From: JAICYJ01 sp036263035
GTDB lineage: Bacteria; Actinomycetota; Thermoleophilia; Gaiellales; JAICJC01
Assembly (NCBI GenBank): GCA_036263035.1
Contig: DATAHR010000250.1
Location: forward strand, 1-11,014
Direction of reading: 5' to 3'
Length of the DNA stretch: 11,014 bases
This document shows, piece after piece, positions 1 to 6,883 of the stretch. Below the pieces are notes generated by a model. The model worked only from the letters and a program-made list of their open reading frames with translations, was not told the DNA's origin and searched no databases. A program made the translations under genes and the position numbers. Position 1 is the first letter of the stretch. Each line of letters opens with the position of its first letter.

Positions 1-2265
1 CTGCAGGATGCGGTTCTCCGGGTTCATCGTCGTCTCCCACAGCTGCGACGGGTTCATCTCCCCCAGCCCCTTGAAGCGCTGCAGGTTGAGCCCCTCCTTC
101 GCGAGATCCAGGATCACCGGCCGCAGCTGCTCGAACGTCTCGGCGGTCTCCTCGCGCTTGCCCATCCGGGCCGTGAACGGCGGCCGGCCCACCGTCTCGA
201 CCAGCCGGTCGTGCGACGCGCGCAGGCTCCGGTACCCCGGGCTGGTGAACAGCGCGATCGGGAACTTCACGACCTGTGACGATCCCGTCGCCCGCTCGCT
301 CACCTTCACGCGCAACGCGTCGTCTTCGGTGGCAACGACCTCAACGCGATGCGCCTCCTCGTCGTCCCCCACGCCATCGAGATAGGCCTTCAGCTCGTCC
401 AGAGAGCCGATCTCCTGTTCGATCAGCCCGTGGTTCTTCGCGTAGGTGACGACGGCTGCGCCGAACTGCTCCTTGAGCTTGCCGGCCCAGCCCTCGTACT
501 CCTTGAGCACGCGCTGGAACCGCTGCAGGCGGGCCTCGGTCAGCTTGAGCGGCGTTCCGTCCTGGTCGCTGATGTCGATCCGCTCGAGGCGCTCGCGGAT
601 CAGCCATTCCTCGAGCTGGTGGTCCTTCTCGAAGTAGCGGACCTCATTGCCCTGCTTCAGCCGGTACAGCGGCGGCTGGGCGATGTAGACGTAGCCGTGC
701 TCGATCAGCTCCTTCATGTGCCGGAACAGGAAGGTGAGGATCAGCGTGCGAATGTGCGCGCCGTCGACATCCGCGTCACAGGTCAGCACCACCTTGTGGT
801 ACCGGGCCGTGCTGATGTCGAACTCCTCGCCGATCCCCGAGCCGATCGCCGTGATCATGGCCTGGATCTCGTTGTTCGAGAGCACCTTGTTGATGCGGGC
901 CTTCTCGACGTTGATGATCTTGCCGCGCAGCGGCAGGATCGCCTGGAAGCTGCGGTCACGGGCGTCGACGGCCGAGCCGCCGGCGCTGTCGCCCTCGACC
1001 AGGAACAGCTCGGCCGCCTCCGGGTTGGAGATCGAACAGTCGGCCAGCTTGCCCGGGAGCCCGCCGCCACCGAGTGCCGACTTGCGGCGGATCAGGTCGC
1101 GCGCCTTTCGCGCAGCCTGGCGCGCCCGGCTGGCGGCGATCAGCTTGTTCACGATCGCCTTGCCGTCGTTCGGGTTCTCCTCGAGGAACTCGCGCAGCTT
1201 GGCGTTCGCCGTCGTCTCGACCAGCCCGCGGACGGACGGGTTGCCGAGCTTGGTCTTGGTCTGCCCCTCGAACTGCGGCTCCCGCAGCTTCACGGAGATG
1301 ATCGCCGCCAGCCCCTCGCGGCAGTCGTCCCCGGTGAGCGCCTCGTCCTTCTCCTTGAGCAGCCCCTTCTCCTTGGCGTACTCGTTCAGGGTGCGCGTGA
1401 GCGCCGCCTTGAAGCCGGAGAGGTGCGTGCCGCCCTCATGCGTGTTGATGTTGTTGGCGAACGTGAACGTCGACTCCACGTAGCTGCCGTTCCACTGCAT
1501 CGCGACCTCGACGTGCCCGTCGTCCGTCTCGTTCTCGAAGTAGATGACGTTCTTGTGGACGACGTCCTTGCCGTGGTTGACATGCGCGATGAAGTCGCGG
1601 ATCCCGCCCTCGAAGTAGAAGTCGGCGCGCTCGCCGCCGGCCCGCTCGTCGATCAACTCGATGCGCAGGCCGCTGGTCAGGAAGGCCATCTCGCGCATGC
1701 GCGATGCCAGCGTCTCGAAGTTGAACTCGGTCTCGTCGAAGATCTCGGCGTCGGGCAGGAAGGTGACGGTGGTGCCTGTCTCCTCGGTCGCCTCACCCTG
1801 CTCCATCGGGCCAAGCGGCTCACCGCGCTCGTACTCCTGCGTCCACACGTACCCGTCGCGGCGCACCTCGACCCGCAGGCGCTCGGAGAGCGCGTTGACT
1901 ACCGAGATGCCGACCCCGTGCAGGCCGCCGGAGACCTTGTAGCCGTCGCCGCCGAACTTGCCGCCGGCGTGCAGCTTGGTCAGGACGACCTCGAGCGCGG
2001 AGACGCCGACGCCTTCCATCACGGCCACCGGAATACCGCGGCCGTTGTCGACCACGGTGCACTGGCCGTCAGGATGCAGCGTTACGACGATGTGGTCGCA
2101 GAAGCCCTGTAGCGCCTCGTCGACGCTGTTGTTGACGACCTCGATGACGAGGTGCTGGAGCCCACTGGGCCCCGTGGAGCCGATGTACATACCGGGCCGG
2201 CGGCGAACCGCCTCGAGGCCCTCAAGAACTGTGATGTCTTTAGCGTCATAGCCGGACTTTGGCAA
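1..2265 (-). CDS. gyrB: DNA gyrase subunit B, 3' end beyond window (partial)
   Basis: This is the ATPase/TOPRIM subunit of gyrase, which with GyrA adds negative supercoils to DNA. The 755 residues present show a GHKL ATPase domain (catalytic Glu42, Asn46, DNGRGIP at 73-79, SGGLHGVG at 112-119), a transducer domain with QTKTKLGN at 335-342 (Lys337), a TOPRIM domain with EGDSAGGSA at 424-432 and DADVDG at 497-502, and the tail motif FKGLGEMN from 731. Between TOPRIM and the tail, about residues 545-715 match the position of the extra domain of E. coli GyrB, which short Gram-positive enzymes lack. The start is taken as TTG at 2265: no in-frame ATG or GTG lies between it and the upstream in-frame TAA, and it gives exactly the E. 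coli residue numbering. A weak AAGCGGG lies 6 nt upstream. The last 40-50 residues lie outside the window. Residue 45 is Asn where the family usually has Asp. Confidence 0.97.
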   Translation of the reverse strand, partial: MPKSGYDAKDITVLEGLEAVRRRPGMYIGSTGPSGLQHLVIEVVNNSVDEALQGFCDHIVVTLHPDGQCTVVDNGRGIPVAVMEGVGVSALEVVLTKLHAGGKFGGDGYKVSGGLHGVGISVVNALSERLRVEVRRDGYVWTQEYERGEPLGPMEQGEATEETGTTVTFLPDAEIFDETEFNFETLASRMREMAFLTSGLRIELIDERAGGERADFYFEGGIRDFIAHVNHGKDVVHKNVIYFENETDDGHVEVAMQWNGSYVESTFTFANNINTHEGGTHLSGFKAALTRTLNEYAKEKGLLKEKDEALTGDDCREGLAAIISVKLREPQFEGQTKTKLGNPSVRGLVETTANAKLREFLEENPNDGKAIVNKLIAASRARQAARKARDLIRRKSALGGGGLPGKLADCSISNPEAAELFLVEGDSAGGSAVDARDRSFQAILPLRGKIINVEKARINKVLSNNEIQAMITAIGSGIGEEFDISTARYHKVVLTCDADVDGAHIRTLILTFLFRHMKELIEHGYVYIAQPPLYRLKQGNEVRYFEKDHQLEEWLIRERLERIDISDQDGTPLKLTEARLQRFQRVLKEYEGWAGKLKEQFGAAVVTYAKNHGLIEQEIGSLDELKAYLDGVGDDEEAHRVEVVATEDDALRVKVSERATGSSQVVKFPIALFTSPGYRSLRASHDRLVETVGRPPFTARMGKREETAETFEQLRPVILDLAKEGLNLQRFKGLGEMNPSQLWETTMNPENRILQ

Positions 2266-2304
2266 CAGAAACCCGCTTGAAATCGAGGAAAACCGACATC
2301 CTGC

Positions 2305-2310
2305 AGTTTA
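2305..2310 (-). promoter_or_regulatory. Possible -10 element of a gyrB promoter
   Basis: The 91-nt gap between dciA and gyrB contains TAAACT on the minus strand, which fits the TAnnnT core of a -10 hexamer, about 40 nt upstream of the gyrB start. No convincing -35 hexamer lies 16-18 nt further upstream. It may be a weak or activator-dependent promoter, or a chance match in a leader read through from dciA. No terminator-like hairpin was seen in the gap. Confidence 0.25.
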
Positions 2311-2356
2311 CCAGAGGGCACCGCTGGAACCCCCGCCGGAACCTGTCAGGATGGTG

Positions 2357-2806
2357 TCACGAATCGCGCGCCAGCGAGGACGCGATCGCCCGCTCAGCGG
2401 CCGCCCGCAGCTCCGGATCCGCAATCCCGGCGGCCAGCGCGCGTGCCTGCAGCAGCTGCTCCGCGGTCGGCTCGAGCGGAGTGGCCTGCGGAGCCGTCAC
2501 AGGGCCGACGTCAGGCGCGTCCACGTCGCCCACCTCGAACCGCAGCGGCGGCGGCTCGCGCCCGAGCGCCGCTTCCAGGCGCCGGCGCAACCGGCTCTCG
2601 AGCAGCGTCAGCTCGCTCGCCCACGAGGAGCTGGCACAGTGCACCACCAGGGCGTCGCCGGAACGCCGGACGGGAAGCGAGCGGCGGGCAACCTCCTCGC
2701 CGACCGCCGAGCTCCACACCCGCCGCGCCTCGGCCACCATGGGATCCACCTCGGGGACGCGGCCGAGCCGGCGCACGTCGCGGTCGATGCGCTGCAGATC
2801 GCTCAC
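2357..2806 (-). CDS. dciA: DciA-type replicative helicase loader (DUF721)
   Basis: This 149-residue protein has the DUF721 pattern: an N-terminal helix, then Trp31 with AVGEEVA (34-40), P45, a basic RRSGDALVVH stretch (47-56), and SSWASEL (60-66) followed by an Arg/Leu-rich helix (67-82). DUF721 proteins (DciA; the mycobacterial homologue is Rv0004) act at loading of the DnaB replicative helicase in bacteria without DnaC or DnaI. The C-terminal half is a Pro-rich linker (about 85-112) followed by an Ala-rich helical tail (113-146). The GTG start overlaps the recF TGA as GTGA, so translation is probably coupled. Family assignment is strong; the helicase-loading role is inferred from characterised homologues. 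Confidence 0.87.
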   Translation of the reverse strand: MSDLQRIDRDVRRLGRVPEVDPMVAEARRVWSSAVGEEVARRSLPVRRSGDALVVHCASSSWASELTLLESRLRRRLEAALGREPPPLRFEVGDVDAPDVGPVTAPQATPLEPTAEQLLQARALAAGIADPELRAAAERAIASSLARDS

Positions 2807-3882
2807 GCAGCCGCCACCATTCCCGCCTCGACCGTCAGCACGGCAGCGCCACGCGACCCCAGGTCGGCCCGGTCGGTGGTCGTCACAATCGTCTGCTGGA
2901 ACGGCTCCACCGCCGAGAGCAGGAGCGCGCGACGGGATGCGTCGAGCTCGCCGGTGACGTCGTCGAGCAGCAGCAGCGGCATCTCGTCGCGCTCCTGCGA
3001 GAGCAGATCGGCCTCCGCCAGCAGCAGGGCCAGCAGCGCCCGTCGCTGCTCACCCTGGGAGCCGTACGTCCGCAGATCGCGCTCGTGCTCGAGCAGCATC
3101 ACGTCATCCAGGTGCGGGCCGGCGCCGGTGACCGCCCGCTCGACATCGCGACCGCGCCGCTCACGGAGCACGGCCGCCACCGACGTACCGGGTGCGACGT
3201 TCGGCTGGTACCGCAGCGGCTCGATACCCGGATCGCCGCCGAGCTCGGCCAGGCGTCGGGCGAACGGATCGGCCAGGCGTGAGACCAGGCGAGCGCGAGC
3301 GGCCACCAGCTGCTCGGCCGCCTCGGCGAGCAGCGTGTCCCACGGCTCGAGCGCATCGGCACCGGCCGCACCCGCTCGCACACGGCGCAGCAGGTGGTTT
3401 CGCTGCGCGAGCCTACGTCCGTATTCGGACGATTGAGCCGCGAGCACCGGCCATAGCCTGGCCAGGATGCGATCGAAATAGGTGCGGCGAAGCGCCGGGG
3501 GGCCCTGCACCAGCCGCAGGCGGTCGGGAGTGAACACGAGCACGGGAAATCGCGCGAGCAGGCGCTCCATCGATCGCTCGGGCGCGCCGTCCACCGTTAC
3601 GCGCTTGGGCTCGCCCGGCCGGTACCCGATCTCCACCGCAACCTCCCGGCCCGCGACCTCCGCCCGGCTCTCGACGCGAGCCACCTCGGAGCCGAAGCGG
3701 ACGACCTGCGTCTCGTTCGACGTCCGCGGCGAGTATCCGAGCAGCCCGAAGTGGATCATCTCGATCAGCGCCGTCTTGCCGGCGCCGTTGGGGCCCACCA
3801 CTCCCACCAGGCCCGCCGGCAACTCCACCTCGACGCGCGGATAGCAGCGGAACTCCGTCCCGCGCACGGCAACGGCGCGCAC
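2803..3882 (-). CDS. recF: DNA replication and repair protein RecF
   Basis: RecF is an SMC-like ATPase that binds gapped DNA with RecO and RecR and helps load RecA. The 359-residue product has Walker A GPNGAGKT at 30-37, the ABC signature region GSQGEQRR at about 274-281, and Walker B with D-loop LLLLDDVTGELD at 303-314. The middle is helical and rich in Arg and Ala. Length is normal for the family. The D-loop reads TGELD where SELD is commonest. The GTG start at 3882 lies 10 nt after the dnaN stop and gives the usual N-terminal alignment (FRCYPRVEVEL at 11-21). No strong ribosome binding site is visible, so translation probably depends on re-initiation from dnaN. Its stop overlaps the dciA start by 4 nt. 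Confidence 0.96.
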   Translation of the reverse strand: MRAVAVRGTEFRCYPRVEVELPAGLVGVVGPNGAGKTALIEMIHFGLLGYSPRTSNETQVVRFGSEVARVESRAEVAGREVAVEIGYRPGEPKRVTVDGAPERSMERLLARFPVLVFTPDRLRLVQGPPALRRTYFDRILARLWPVLAAQSSEYGRRLAQRNHLLRRVRAGAAGADALEPWDTLLAEAAEQLVAARARLVSRLADPFARRLAELGGDPGIEPLRYQPNVAPGTSVAAVLRERRGRDVERAVTGAGPHLDDVMLLEHERDLRTYGSQGEQRRALLALLLAEADLLSQERDEMPLLLLDDVTGELDASRRALLLSAVEPFQQTIVTTTDRADLGSRGAAVLTVEAGMVAAA

Positions 3883-3892
3883 GAGCCCGGGA

Positions 3893-4984
3893 TCAGGAGG
3901 GCAGGCGGATCGGCATGATCAGGTACCAGAACGATCCGTCGTCACCCTGCAGCAGGCCCGGGCGCAGCGAACTGATCAGCCGCAGACGGACGGTGTCCCC
4001 CTCCACGCTCTCCACGCCGTCCCGCAGGAAGTCCGGGTTGAAGCCGATCTCGAGCTTGTCGCCGTGGAACTCCACCGGAAGCGACTCGCGCGCCTCACCC
4101 ACATCCTGCGTCTGCGCGGTCAGGGTCAACGACCCCTCCTCGAAGCTCAACCGCACGGGCAGGTGCCGCTGCGCCATCAACGCGGTGCGGCGGATGACAT
4201 CGAGCAGCTCCTCCTTGGAGATCGAGACCTCGTGCTCAAACGACTGGGGCAGCAACTGACGGTAGTTCGGGAACTGGCCGTCGATCCGGCGCGCCGACAG
4301 CCAGATGCCATCCATACCGAACAGCACCTGGTTCTCCTGCACCGAGACCTCGAGCTTGTCGCCCGAGGCGATACGCGCCACCTCGGTGAGGGCTCGTGCG
4401 GGCACGATCGCCTGCACCTCACCGGTGGCGCCGGGAAGCGGCGACTCCTTGACCGACAGCCGGTAGCTGTCCGTGGCGGCCATGGTCACCGTCCCCTCGC
4501 CCAGCTCGACCAGCACGCCGGTCAGCACCGGGCGCGACTCGTCCTTCGATGCGGCGCGGCCGACATGGGCGACCGTATCGACGAACGCCTCGCGGTCGAC
4601 GGTGAACGACGAGCCGGCGGGCATGGGCAGCTGTGGAAAGTCCTCCGCACTCTGCGTCGCCAGCGAATAGCGGCTGGGCCCGCACTCGATCTGCGCAGCG
4701 CCGGTGCCACCCGGCTGGTCGATGGTCACATCCTCCGCGGGCAGGGCGCGGACGATGTCGAGTAGAAGCCGGCCGGGCAGGACGACGTCTCCGGGCTCCT
4801 CCACCCTGACGTCGAGCGGGACCCGAAGCGAGATCTCCATGTCGGTGGATGCCAGCTCCGCGCCATCAGCGGCGGCACGGATCAGGATGCCCGACAGGAT
4901 CTGCACCGTCGAGCGCTGCGACACGCCGCGTGCCGCGATCTGCAGTTTCGCCAGGAGCTCATCCTGGGAGCAGATGATCTTCAT
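3893..4984 (-). CDS. dnaN: DNA polymerase III beta sliding clamp
   Basis: DnaN forms the dimeric ring that tethers DNA polymerase III and other clamp-binding proteins to DNA. The 363-residue protein has the normal length for three tandem clamp folds (about 1-120, 121-245 and 246-363). Recognisable motifs are ATDSYRLS at 170-177, RRIDGQFPNY at 232-241, FNPDFL at 315-320 and the family-typical C-terminus MPIRL at 357-361, which forms part of the protein-binding pocket. The ATG at 4984 is preceded by GAGGAG nine bases upstream. It is the second gene after dnaA in the same direction, separated by an origin-like gap, and leads directly into recF. Confidence 0.98.
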   Translation of the reverse strand: MKIICSQDELLAKLQIAARGVSQRSTVQILSGILIRAAADGAELASTDMEISLRVPLDVRVEEPGDVVLPGRLLLDIVRALPAEDVTIDQPGGTGAAQIECGPSRYSLATQSAEDFPQLPMPAGSSFTVDREAFVDTVAHVGRAASKDESRPVLTGVLVELGEGTVTMAATDSYRLSVKESPLPGATGEVQAIVPARALTEVARIASGDKLEVSVQENQVLFGMDGIWLSARRIDGQFPNYRQLLPQSFEHEVSISKEELLDVIRRTALMAQRHLPVRLSFEEGSLTLTAQTQDVGEARESLPVEFHGDKLEIGFNPDFLRDGVESVEGDTVRLRLISSLRPGLLQGDDGSFWYLIMPIRLPS

Positions 4985-4993
4985 ACAGGTGCG

Positions 4994-4999
4994 CTCCTC
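4994..4999 (-). promoter_or_regulatory. Ribosome binding site of dnaN
   Basis: GAGGAG on the minus strand lies 9 nt before the dnaN ATG and is complementary to the 16S rRNA 3' end. It supports the chosen start, and contrasts with dnaA and rpmH, which have no such site. Confidence 0.7.
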
Positions 5000-5008
5000 A
5001 TTGCTGCA

Positions 5009-5048
5009 TCTTCTTGGTTTAAGGAATTAAAGGAGGTTATAGGAGTAG
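5009..5048. other. AT-rich tract, candidate DNA unwinding element
   Basis: About two thirds of 5009-5044 is A/T, in strong contrast to the GC-rich surroundings. It contains the inverted repeat TTTAA-GGAA-TTAAA (5018-5031) and, read 3' to 5' on the plus strand from 5048, the triplets GAT-GAG-GAT-ATT, which resemble a DnaA-trio. TATAAC on the minus strand (5036-5041) could also serve as a -10 element for dnaN; no -35 is evident. Confidence 0.5.
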
Positions 5049-5061
5049 GCCCTGTGCATGG

Positions 5062-5070
5062 TGCGGAAAA
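5062..5070 (-). promoter_or_regulatory. DnaA-box-like site (TTTTCCGCA)
   Basis: It matches TTATCCACA at 7 of 9 positions and is the box-like site nearest the AT-rich tract, 13 nt from the trio-like triplets. Confidence 0.35.
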
Positions 5071-5134
5071 GTGCCGCAATGCCGCTCCGTTCCTGCATCG
5101 AAGCGGTTGACGCGGGTGGGGATACGCCGGCCGG

Positions 5135-5143
5135 TTTTCCACG
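5135..5143 (+). promoter_or_regulatory. DnaA-box-like site (TTTTCCACG)
   Basis: It matches TTATCCACA at 7 of 9 positions and shares the TTTTCC core with the sites at 5062 and 6809. Confidence 0.35.
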
Positions 5144-5196
5144 GTGCCGCAGCGGCCGGTCGGTCGAGATGGGGAAGGCAGTGGGTCCCTGAGCAC

Positions 5197-5205
5197 CTGT
5201 CCACA
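5197..5205 (+). promoter_or_regulatory. DnaA-box-like site (CTGTCCACA)
   Basis: It matches TTGTCCACA, the form common in GC-rich actinobacteria, at 8 of 9 positions. It lies 17 nt downstream of the dnaA stop codon. Confidence 0.5.
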
Positions 5206-5222
5206 TGCTTCCCACCGTGCGT

Positions 5223-6593
5223 TCAACGGCCCTGCTTGATGCGCGTCGTCAGCTCCTGGACGACGTTGAACGCCTCGCGGTCCTCCTTGAGGACGCGGGC
5301 GATCTTGTTCACACCGTGCAGGACGGTCGAATGGTCGCGGCCGCCGAACTTGGCTCCGATCTTGGGGAGCGATGCATCGGTCAGCTCGCGGCACAGGTAC
5401 ATGGCGATGTGCCGTGGGTAGGCGATCGACTGCTGTCTGCGGTCGCCGCGCAGCTCCGTGATCGACAGGTGGAACATCTCGCTGACCGCGCTTTGGATCT
5501 GCTCGATCGTGATCGGCCGGGTCGCCCCCTGAGGAAACAGGTCGCGAAGCACCTCTTCGGCGACCTCTGTTGTGATCGGCCGGCCGGTCAGCGAGGCGTA
5601 CGCCACCACGCGGGTGAGTGCACCTTCGAGCTCGCGGATGTTGGTGGTGACCCGGTCGGCGATATACGTCAGCACCTGGGGATCTGCGATCTCGATCCGC
5701 TCCGTCATCACCTTCTTGCGGAGGATCGCGATGCGCGTTTCCAGGTCAGGCGGCTGGACGTCGGTGATCAGTCCCCATTGAAAACGCGAGCGCAGCCTGG
5801 ACTCGAGCGTTGCCAGCTCATGCGGCGGCCGGTCGGAGGACAGCACGATCTGCTTGCCGGCCTCATACAGGCTGTTGAACGTGTGGAAAAACTCTTCCTG
5901 CAGGCGCTCCTTGCCCTCGATGAACTGGATGTCATCCACCAACAGCAGGTCGTAGGTGCGGTAGCGCTGCTTGAAGTTGACCATCCGCCCATCCCGCATG
6001 GAATCGACGAACTCGTTGAGCACGGTCTCGGTCGTCACGTAGCGGACGTTCAGCCGCGGGTGCTGCTGGAGCACGTAATGGCCGATCGCCTGGAGCAGGT
6101 GCGTTTTCCCCAGGCCGGTGCTCCCGTGGATGAACAGCGGGTTGTAGGACTGGGCGGGCGACTCGGCGACGGCCAGGGCCGCGGCGTGGGCGAAGCGGTT
6201 GCTCGCGCCGATCACGAAGACGTCGAAGGTGTACTTGGGGTTGATGCCCGTGCCGGCCGCCGGAGCCACCGGTTCGCGCTCGCTCTCGGGCTCCGGTTCG
6301 CGCGTGTCCACCACATCCGGCTCCGCCGCCCGCGCGACCGCATCGGCCATCGCGACGCGCAGCTCGACCACGAGCTCGTGCTCCGCCGCGGCGGCGTCGA
6401 GCAGGCTCGCGAAGTGCCCCTCGATCCAGTTCTTCGTGAACTCGTTGGGCACGGTCACCACGAGCCGGGTGTCGTCCTGGTCGACCGCGCGAGCGCTGCC
6501 GAACCAGGTGGTGTAGGTGCCTTCGTTCAGCATCTGCTGGAGGCGCTGGGAGATTGTCTCCCAGCTGGCGCTGGCGGTCGGCTCCTGCTGCAT
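5223..6593 (-). CDS. dnaA: Chromosomal replication initiator DnaA
   Basis: DnaA is the AAA+ ATPase that binds DnaA boxes and opens oriC. The 456-residue protein has domain I (about 1-80), a short acidic, Pro/Glu-rich linker (about 85-115), the AAA+ domain III starting at NPKYTFD (118-124), and DNA-binding domain IV (about 355-456). Walker A is GSTGLGKT at 157-164, Walker B LLLVDD at 216-221, sensor I is near LSSDRPP (251-257), and the arginine-finger region is LESRLRSRF (263-271). The signature helix-turn-helix contains GGRDHSTVLH at 417-426. The linker is much shorter than in Streptomyces. The ATG at 6593 is chosen because domain I starts there; the frame stays open upstream to 6941 but runs through non-coding origin sequence and past the rpmH start. 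No ribosome binding site precedes it, and a promoter lies almost at the start codon. Confidence 0.97.
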   Translation of the reverse strand: MQQEPTASASWETISQRLQQMLNEGTYTTWFGSARAVDQDDTRLVVTVPNEFTKNWIEGHFASLLDAAAAEHELVVELRVAMADAVARAAEPDVVDTREPEPESEREPVAPAAGTGINPKYTFDVFVIGASNRFAHAAALAVAESPAQSYNPLFIHGSTGLGKTHLLQAIGHYVLQQHPRLNVRYVTTETVLNEFVDSMRDGRMVNFKQRYRTYDLLLVDDIQFIEGKERLQEEFFHTFNSLYEAGKQIVLSSDRPPHELATLESRLRSRFQWGLITDVQPPDLETRIAILRKKVMTERIEIADPQVLTYIADRVTTNIRELEGALTRVVAYASLTGRPITTEVAEEVLRDLFPQGATRPITIEQIQSAVSEMFHLSITELRGDRRQQSIAYPRHIAMYLCRELTDASLPKIGAKFGGRDHSTVLHGVNKIARVLKEDREAFNVVQELTTRIKQGR

Positions 6594-6602
6594 CGAACGG
6601 CG

Positions 6603-6632
6603 AGTGTAACCCGCTGCCTGCGGCCCGCACAA
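6603..6632 (-). promoter_or_regulatory. Predicted dnaA promoter
   Basis: On the minus strand, TTGTGC (6627-6632) and TACACT (6603-6608) are separated by 18 nt. Each keeps the most conserved bases of the housekeeping -35 (TTG) and -10 (TAnAnT) hexamers. The -10 ends 9 nt before the dnaA ATG, so the transcript would begin within a few bases of the start codon. Confidence 0.5.
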
Positions 6633-6692
6633 CACCCATCGCACTGCGCGCCGGGAGGCCGACAACCCGCATGTTTGCAGGGAAAACACCGG

Positions 6693-6724
6693 TTTCCCAC
6701 ATCGCCGTCCACAGATGTGGAAAC
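6693..6724. promoter_or_regulatory. Cluster of three DnaA-box-like sites with perfect inverted pair
   Basis: Three 7-of-9 box-like sites lie within 32 bp. Two face each other and form the perfect palindrome TCCACA-GA-TGTGGA (6708-6721). Individually weak boxes packed this closely could bind DnaA cooperatively. Confidence 0.45.
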
Positions 6725-6808
6725 AGCTTCGCACATGGTGTCGGTCCGGAAAAAGGCCTGCTTGCGCGGCCCTTTCCACCATTCCGGCCGCAGCCTTCCG
6801 CCCCCGGC

Positions 6809-6817
6809 TTTTCCACA
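6809..6817 (+). promoter_or_regulatory. DnaA-box-like site (TTTTCCACA)
   Basis: It matches TTATCCACA at 8 of 9 positions and is the best match in the dnaA-rpmH gap. A short A/T run (AAAAATCTT) follows just downstream. Confidence 0.5.
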
Positions 6818-6877
6818 GCGAAAAATCTTCGTGCTGGGAGCGTGCTTTGGCCGGGGCGCCCGCCGCAATGCCTGCTC

Positions 6878-6883
6878 TATACT
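6878..6883 (+). promoter_or_regulatory. -10 element of rpmH operon promoter
   Basis: TATACT matches the -10 consensus TATAAT at 5 of 6 positions. Only 10 nt separate it from the rpmH ATG, placing the transcript start within a few bases of the codon. No clear -35 hexamer is found at normal spacing. Confidence 0.5.

Larger units (their letters stand above)
4985..5222. other. oriC: dnaA-dnaN intergenic region, probable oriC part with unwinding element
   Basis: This 238-bp non-coding gap sits where oriC or its unwinding element lies in many actinobacteria and in Bacillus. It holds an AT-rich tract beside dnaN and three degenerate DnaA boxes: TTTTCCGCA (5062-5070, minus), TTTTCCACG (5135-5143, plus) and CTGTCCACA (5197-5205, plus). 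Open frames crossing it lack family signatures. Its role as origin is inferred from position and motifs. Confidence 0.65.

Noticed and set aside
1551..1561. DnaA-box-like TGTGGACGA inside gyrB
   Set aside because: It matches only in part, is isolated within coding sequence and encodes conserved GyrB residues.
349..2112. Long open frame of 587 codons on the plus strand, antisense to gyrB
   Set aside because: It lies fully inside gyrB on the opposite strand, is rich in Leu, Val, Asp and Arg as expected for a GC-rich reverse complement, and shows no known motif. gyrB is intact beneath it.
2266..2356. Possible terminator or small gene in the dciA-gyrB gap
   Set aside because: GC-rich repeats such as two copies of GGTTCC are direct, not inverted, there is no T run, and no short frame has a credible start and ribosome site.
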